Shown piece after piece: positions 5,176 through 7,792 of a DNA stretch of 7,792 nucleotides. The notes below the pieces were generated by a model. That model made no database searches, was not told the DNA's origin, and saw nothing but the letters and a program-made list of their open reading frames with translations. The first letter of the stretch is position 1; the number at the start of each line of letters is the position of its first letter. Origin of the DNA: Anaerolineae bacterium. Its GTDB lineage: Bacteria; Chloroflexota; Anaerolineae; B4-G1; SLSP01. Location of the stretch: NCBI GenBank assembly GCA_016927095.1, contig JAFGNI010000632.1, forward strand, positions 1 to 7,792, read 5' to 3'. The translations under genes were made by a program, and so were the position numbers.

Positions 5176-6216
5176 ATGCTGAAGCGATTCCCAGAGAACC
5201 CCTTGATCTCTCCCCGGGATGTCGTCCCCAGTCGAGAGGACTGGGAGGTGCTGGGAGCCTACAATTGTGGCGCGTTCGAGTACCAGGGGAAGATCGGCCT
5301 GCTGGTGCGCGTCATCGAGCGGCCTATCCAAACGGATCCCGAGTTGGTCTCGGCGCCCCTGCTCGATTTCTCATCCGGCGCGCCGGAGATTATGGTCAAA
5401 ACGTGGCGGCGGGATAAGGTCGATCTCTCCGATCCCCGTTTCGTCAAGGCCGACATCATCTACGATGCCATCACCAGCCACTTGCGCCTGGCCTGGAGCG
5501 ACGATGGGCACACCTTCGACATCGTCAAGAGTCCCACCCTCACCGGCGAGAAACCGTGGGAGTCGTTCGGAATCCAGGACCCGCGTGTTCTGCAGATCGA
5601 CGATCGGTGGGTGATCATCTTCAGCGGCGGCGACCACCGCTGGGGCGTGACGCAGACGGTGGCAACGACCGAGGATTGGCAAACGTTCGAGCGGCTAGGC
5701 GTGATCTGCATGCCAGATAGCAAGGACGTGGCCCTGTTCCCTGAGAGGATCGACGGAAAGTACTGCGCCTTCCAGCGCCCGTCCGGCGTTTACTTCGGCG
5801 GGCACAATATGTGGCTGGGGTACAGCGAAGATCTGATCCACTGGGGCGAGTTCACGCCGCTGGCTCTGTCTCGGCCGGGGAAGTGGGACAGCCAACGCAT
5901 CGGCTGCGGGGCAGAACCGCTCAAGACCGAGGAGGGATGGCTGGAGATCTACCACGGCTCTGACGGGAAAAGCTATTATCTCGGCGCCATGCTACTCGAC
6001 CTGGAGGACCCTTCCCGTGTGATCGCCCGCAGCGAAGAGCCTCTCCTGGCGCCCGAGGAAGCGTACGAGAAGCACGGATACTTCGACAACGTGGTCTTCT
6101 GCAACGGGCTGGTGCGGCGCGGCGACGACGTAGTATGGCTCTACTATGGCGGGGCAGACCGATACACGTGCGGCTGCGAGATGTCGATCTCCGCTGTGTT
6201 GGATACGCTGCGCTGA
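5176..6216 (+). CDS. GH130-family glycoside phosphorylase or hydrolase
   Basis: A 346-residue cytoplasmic enzyme with the five-bladed propeller signature of GH130 (COG2152), whose known members cleave beta-mannosides, most by phosphorolysis and some by hydrolysis. Visible family motifs in order: RFPENPLISP (4-13), the N-C-G-A/LLVRVIERP region (30-50), SHLRLAWSDDG (101-111), GIQDPRV (132-138; Asp135 matches the catalytic general acid of the usual GIEDPR), KDVALFPERIDGKY (183-196), RIGCGAEP (241-248), GWLEIYHG (254-261), LDLEDPSRVIARS (274-286) and YYGGAD (323-328). No signal peptide, so it acts on imported sugar. The stretch after GIQDPR reads IIFSGGDHRWGV, where many relatives carry a TY-type motif. 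Without structural comparison I cannot decide phosphorolysis versus hydrolysis. Length is normal for the family. Confidence 0.9.
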   Translation: MLKRFPENPLISPRDVVPSREDWEVLGAYNCGAFEYQGKIGLLVRVIERPIQTDPELVSAPLLDFSSGAPEIMVKTWRRDKVDLSDPRFVKADIIYDAITSHLRLAWSDDGHTFDIVKSPTLTGEKPWESFGIQDPRVLQIDDRWVIIFSGGDHRWGVTQTVATTEDWQTFERLGVICMPDSKDVALFPERIDGKYCAFQRPSGVYFGGHNMWLGYSEDLIHWGEFTPLALSRPGKWDSQRIGCGAEPLKTEEGWLEIYHGSDGKSYYLGAMLLDLEDPSRVIARSEEPLLAPEEAYEKHGYFDNVVFCNGLVRRGDDVVWLYYGGADRYTCGCEMSISAVLDTLR

Positions 6217-6238
6217 TGTGGCCTTGATGGCGGAATCT

Positions 6239-6268
6239 TTTCTATCGCACGATCCATGGCGATAGAAA
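6239..6268. other. 10-bp perfect inverted repeat after the GH130 gene
   Basis: TTTCTATCGC (6239-6248) pairs perfectly with GCGATAGAAA (6259-6268) around a 10-base loop. No T run follows on the + strand, so it is not a clear terminator. It may be an intercistronic RNA structure between the two enzyme genes. The 169-bp gap (6217-6385) holds no other gene I can support. Confidence 0.55.
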
Positions 6269-6385
6269 TCGAAGTAGAGAAGCTGTCTTTGATGCTTGGA
6301 GCAACTTATTGTAGGTAGTGAAGGCAATCTGTCGAGTCACGTCATATAAGGCGGCCTGCCCTCGGATGTGCAAAGCGAAAATTCC

Positions 6386-7792
6386 ATGACAGAAAACGCA
6401 ACGACACCAACGTATGACTTTGAGCAGTGCAAATACGGTCGCTGGAGCCACGACGAATCTGGGCTGCCGTGCTTCGATCTGAAGGTAGGAAGAAGCGCCA
6501 TCAGTGAACACTTCAGGCACCTGATTGCCACTGGCAGCATGAGCGCTATGGTGGATCAGTGGGGCGATGTCAGGCTGTTTACGACCGAGGGGGGATACCA
6601 GACGCTGGCTCCCAGCCGGCGGTGGGCGGGCCGATCTGGACTATACCTGGTGGTCGAGGCCAACAGCACGCGTCTGTCGCTTTTTCACAGTGAGCTGCGG
6701 CGCAACAAGCACATTCGCTACGGGATTGGATACGCTGCATACAGCGGTGAGGTGACCGAGGAGGATAAGGTCCACCTGGAGGTGGAGCAGGTATTCATGG
6801 CACCTCCTCATAAGCAAGCAGAACTGGTCGGCTTCTTCACCTTGCGCAACCAGGGTTCGCAGCGCATCAGCGGACAGGTTGAGGCCAGGAGCGATATCAT
6901 TCCGGGCCGATTCGCTGATGCGCCGTCAAGGAGAGTTGAACAAGGCCCGGGGTACGCTGTGGCGCCTGGGTCCGGCGATGTCCCGGGTGACCTGATGCTG
7001 GTGGGGAGCAGCGACTTCGAGGGTGGAGCGGAGCGCGGCAGCCTATACCTGCGTGGAGCGCTCGAGCTGGACCCAGGGGAGGCACGCACGCTGCGGTTCA
7101 CCGTGGGGCATGGAGACGCTGCCGAGATCAGCGCCCGTCAGGAAGCCTTACCTGGCTACTCCCTGCAGGCCGTGGGGCAGGCGTGGAAGCAGCTACTGGA
7201 GCCGGTGCATGTGGAGACGCCGAAGGCGTGGATGCGCGATGAATGCCTGTGGAGCTTCGGCCAGCTTCTCTCCTTCACGTCGTACGACGCGGCGCTACGG
7301 GAGCACTTCGTCGCCCTGGGCGGTTACGGCTGGGAGCAGTTTGCCGTCCGCGAGGTGGGAGAGACGAGCCTGGTGCTCGCCCCGTGGAACTGGTCTCTGA
7401 CGGAGAGCTCGCTACTTTGGATGGCCAAGACCCAGTTAGCCAATGGGGACCTTCCGATGGACCACAACTATCGGCCGGAGCGGGACCTGGATGCGATGAA
7501 CTTCGAGAGCGACAACGAGCTCTGGTTTGTGCTGGGATGTTGCGAAAGCGTGGAGATGTCCGGCAACGAGGCGCTCTTCGACCAGGTGTGTCCATTCTGG
7601 GATCAGGGAGAAGGCACGGTGTGGGAGCACCTCAAGCGAGCGTTCTACTGGGTGCGAGACGGCATCGGCACCGGTGCCCATGGCCTGGTTTGCATCCGCG
7701 ATGGGGATTGGAACGACTATCTGTCCGGCATGGGGCGGCAGGGGAAGGGTGAGTCGGAGATGAACTCGGGCATGGCCTGCCGGGCCTTTGAA
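6386..7792 (+). CDS. GH94-family glycoside phosphorylase, N-terminal part
   Basis: An open frame of 469 codons without a stop, cut off by the window edge; relatives are usually about 800 residues, so roughly the last 40% is missing. GH94 enzymes (formerly GT36; cellobiose, cellodextrin or chitobiose phosphorylases) split beta-linked sugars with phosphate to give a sugar 1-phosphate. Residues 1 to about 250 form the N-terminal beta-sandwich (YDFEQCKYGRWSHDESG near the start). A linker at about 270-290 leads into the (alpha/alpha)6 barrel. Family landmarks are GGYGWEQFA (from 312), SDNELWFVLG (375-384), GTGAHGL and GDWND (440-444), the motif holding the catalytic acid, then GKGES. No signal peptide, so cytoplasmic. 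The ATG at 6386 has no good Shine-Dalgarno; GTG 6368 is an alternative, and an in-frame TAA at 6347 limits extension. Substrate unknown. Confidence 0.88.
   Translation, partial: MTENATTPTYDFEQCKYGRWSHDESGLPCFDLKVGRSAISEHFRHLIATGSMSAMVDQWGDVRLFTTEGGYQTLAPSRRWAGRSGLYLVVEANSTRLSLFHSELRRNKHIRYGIGYAAYSGEVTEEDKVHLEVEQVFMAPPHKQAELVGFFTLRNQGSQRISGQVEARSDIIPGRFADAPSRRVEQGPGYAVAPGSGDVPGDLMLVGSSDFEGGAERGSLYLRGALELDPGEARTLRFTVGHGDAAEISARQEALPGYSLQAVGQAWKQLLEPVHVETPKAWMRDECLWSFGQLLSFTSYDAALREHFVALGGYGWEQFAVREVGETSLVLAPWNWSLTESSLLWMAKTQLANGDLPMDHNYRPERDLDAMNFESDNELWFVLGCCESVEMSGNEALFDQVCPFWDQGEGTVWEHLKRAFYWVRDGIGTGAHGLVCIRDGDWNDYLSGMGRQGKGESEMNSGMACRAFE

Noticed and set aside
6256..6318. Twenty-residue open frame between the two enzyme genes
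   Set aside because: It begins inside the hairpin loop, lacks a ribosome binding site and matches nothing I know.
7243..7752. Plus-strand 169-codon open frame near the right edge
   Set aside because: It lies in another frame of the GH94 gene, whose translation has clear family motifs throughout.

Overview
The window reads as a bacterial carbohydrate uptake and breakdown locus with all genes on the + strand. In order it holds a LacI-family regulator, a CUT1-type ABC sugar importer (lipoprotein binding protein and two permeases), a GH130-family enzyme, and the first 469 codons of a GH94-family glycoside phosphorylase that runs off the right edge. Moderately high GC, long intergenic spacers, and a binding protein whose lipidated cysteine is followed by a Pro/Thr/Asp/Glu-rich linker suggest Chloroflexota (Anaerolineae-like). 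That placement is an inference from style, since no marker gene is present.

Positions 1-350 hold no convincing gene. They contain a repeat element: a 23-bp sequence at 72-94 is repeated exactly at 205-227, and a diverged inverted copy lies at 116-129. Together they frame a GC-rich hairpin (142-184) inside a roughly 103-bp imperfect palindrome. Next comes an almost textbook sigma-70 promoter (256-284, extended -10) with three back-to-back LacI-type operator units (289-324) over the predicted transcription start. The regulator gene (351-1373) follows, so autorepression is very likely.

The 399-bp gap at 1374-1772 has no gene but is rich in inverted repeats: an 11-bp perfect stem, a 7-bp stem, and a 16-bp operator-like dyad. 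It leads into the solute-binding protein (1773-3137). A strong stem-loop between the binding protein and the first permease probably lets the binding protein be made in excess, as seen in other sugar importer operons. The permeases (3231-4154 and 4202-5050) carry the EAA loops that contact the ATPase. No ATPase gene is in the window, so an MsmX/MalK-like ATPase is presumably supplied from elsewhere.

The enzymes (5176-6216 and 6386 onward) lack signal peptides and look cytoplasmic. The likely logic is import of a short oligosaccharide by the ABC system, then intracellular cleavage by GH130 (typically beta-mannosides, by phosphorolysis or hydrolysis) and GH94 (typically beta-glucosides, by phosphorolysis), with the LacI protein sensing a sugar from the pathway. 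The exact sugar cannot be read from the sequence. Overall this is a recognisable type of locus. The less ordinary parts are the operator array, the palindromic repeat element, the structured 1374-1772 gap, and the pairing of two phosphorylase-type families behind one importer.
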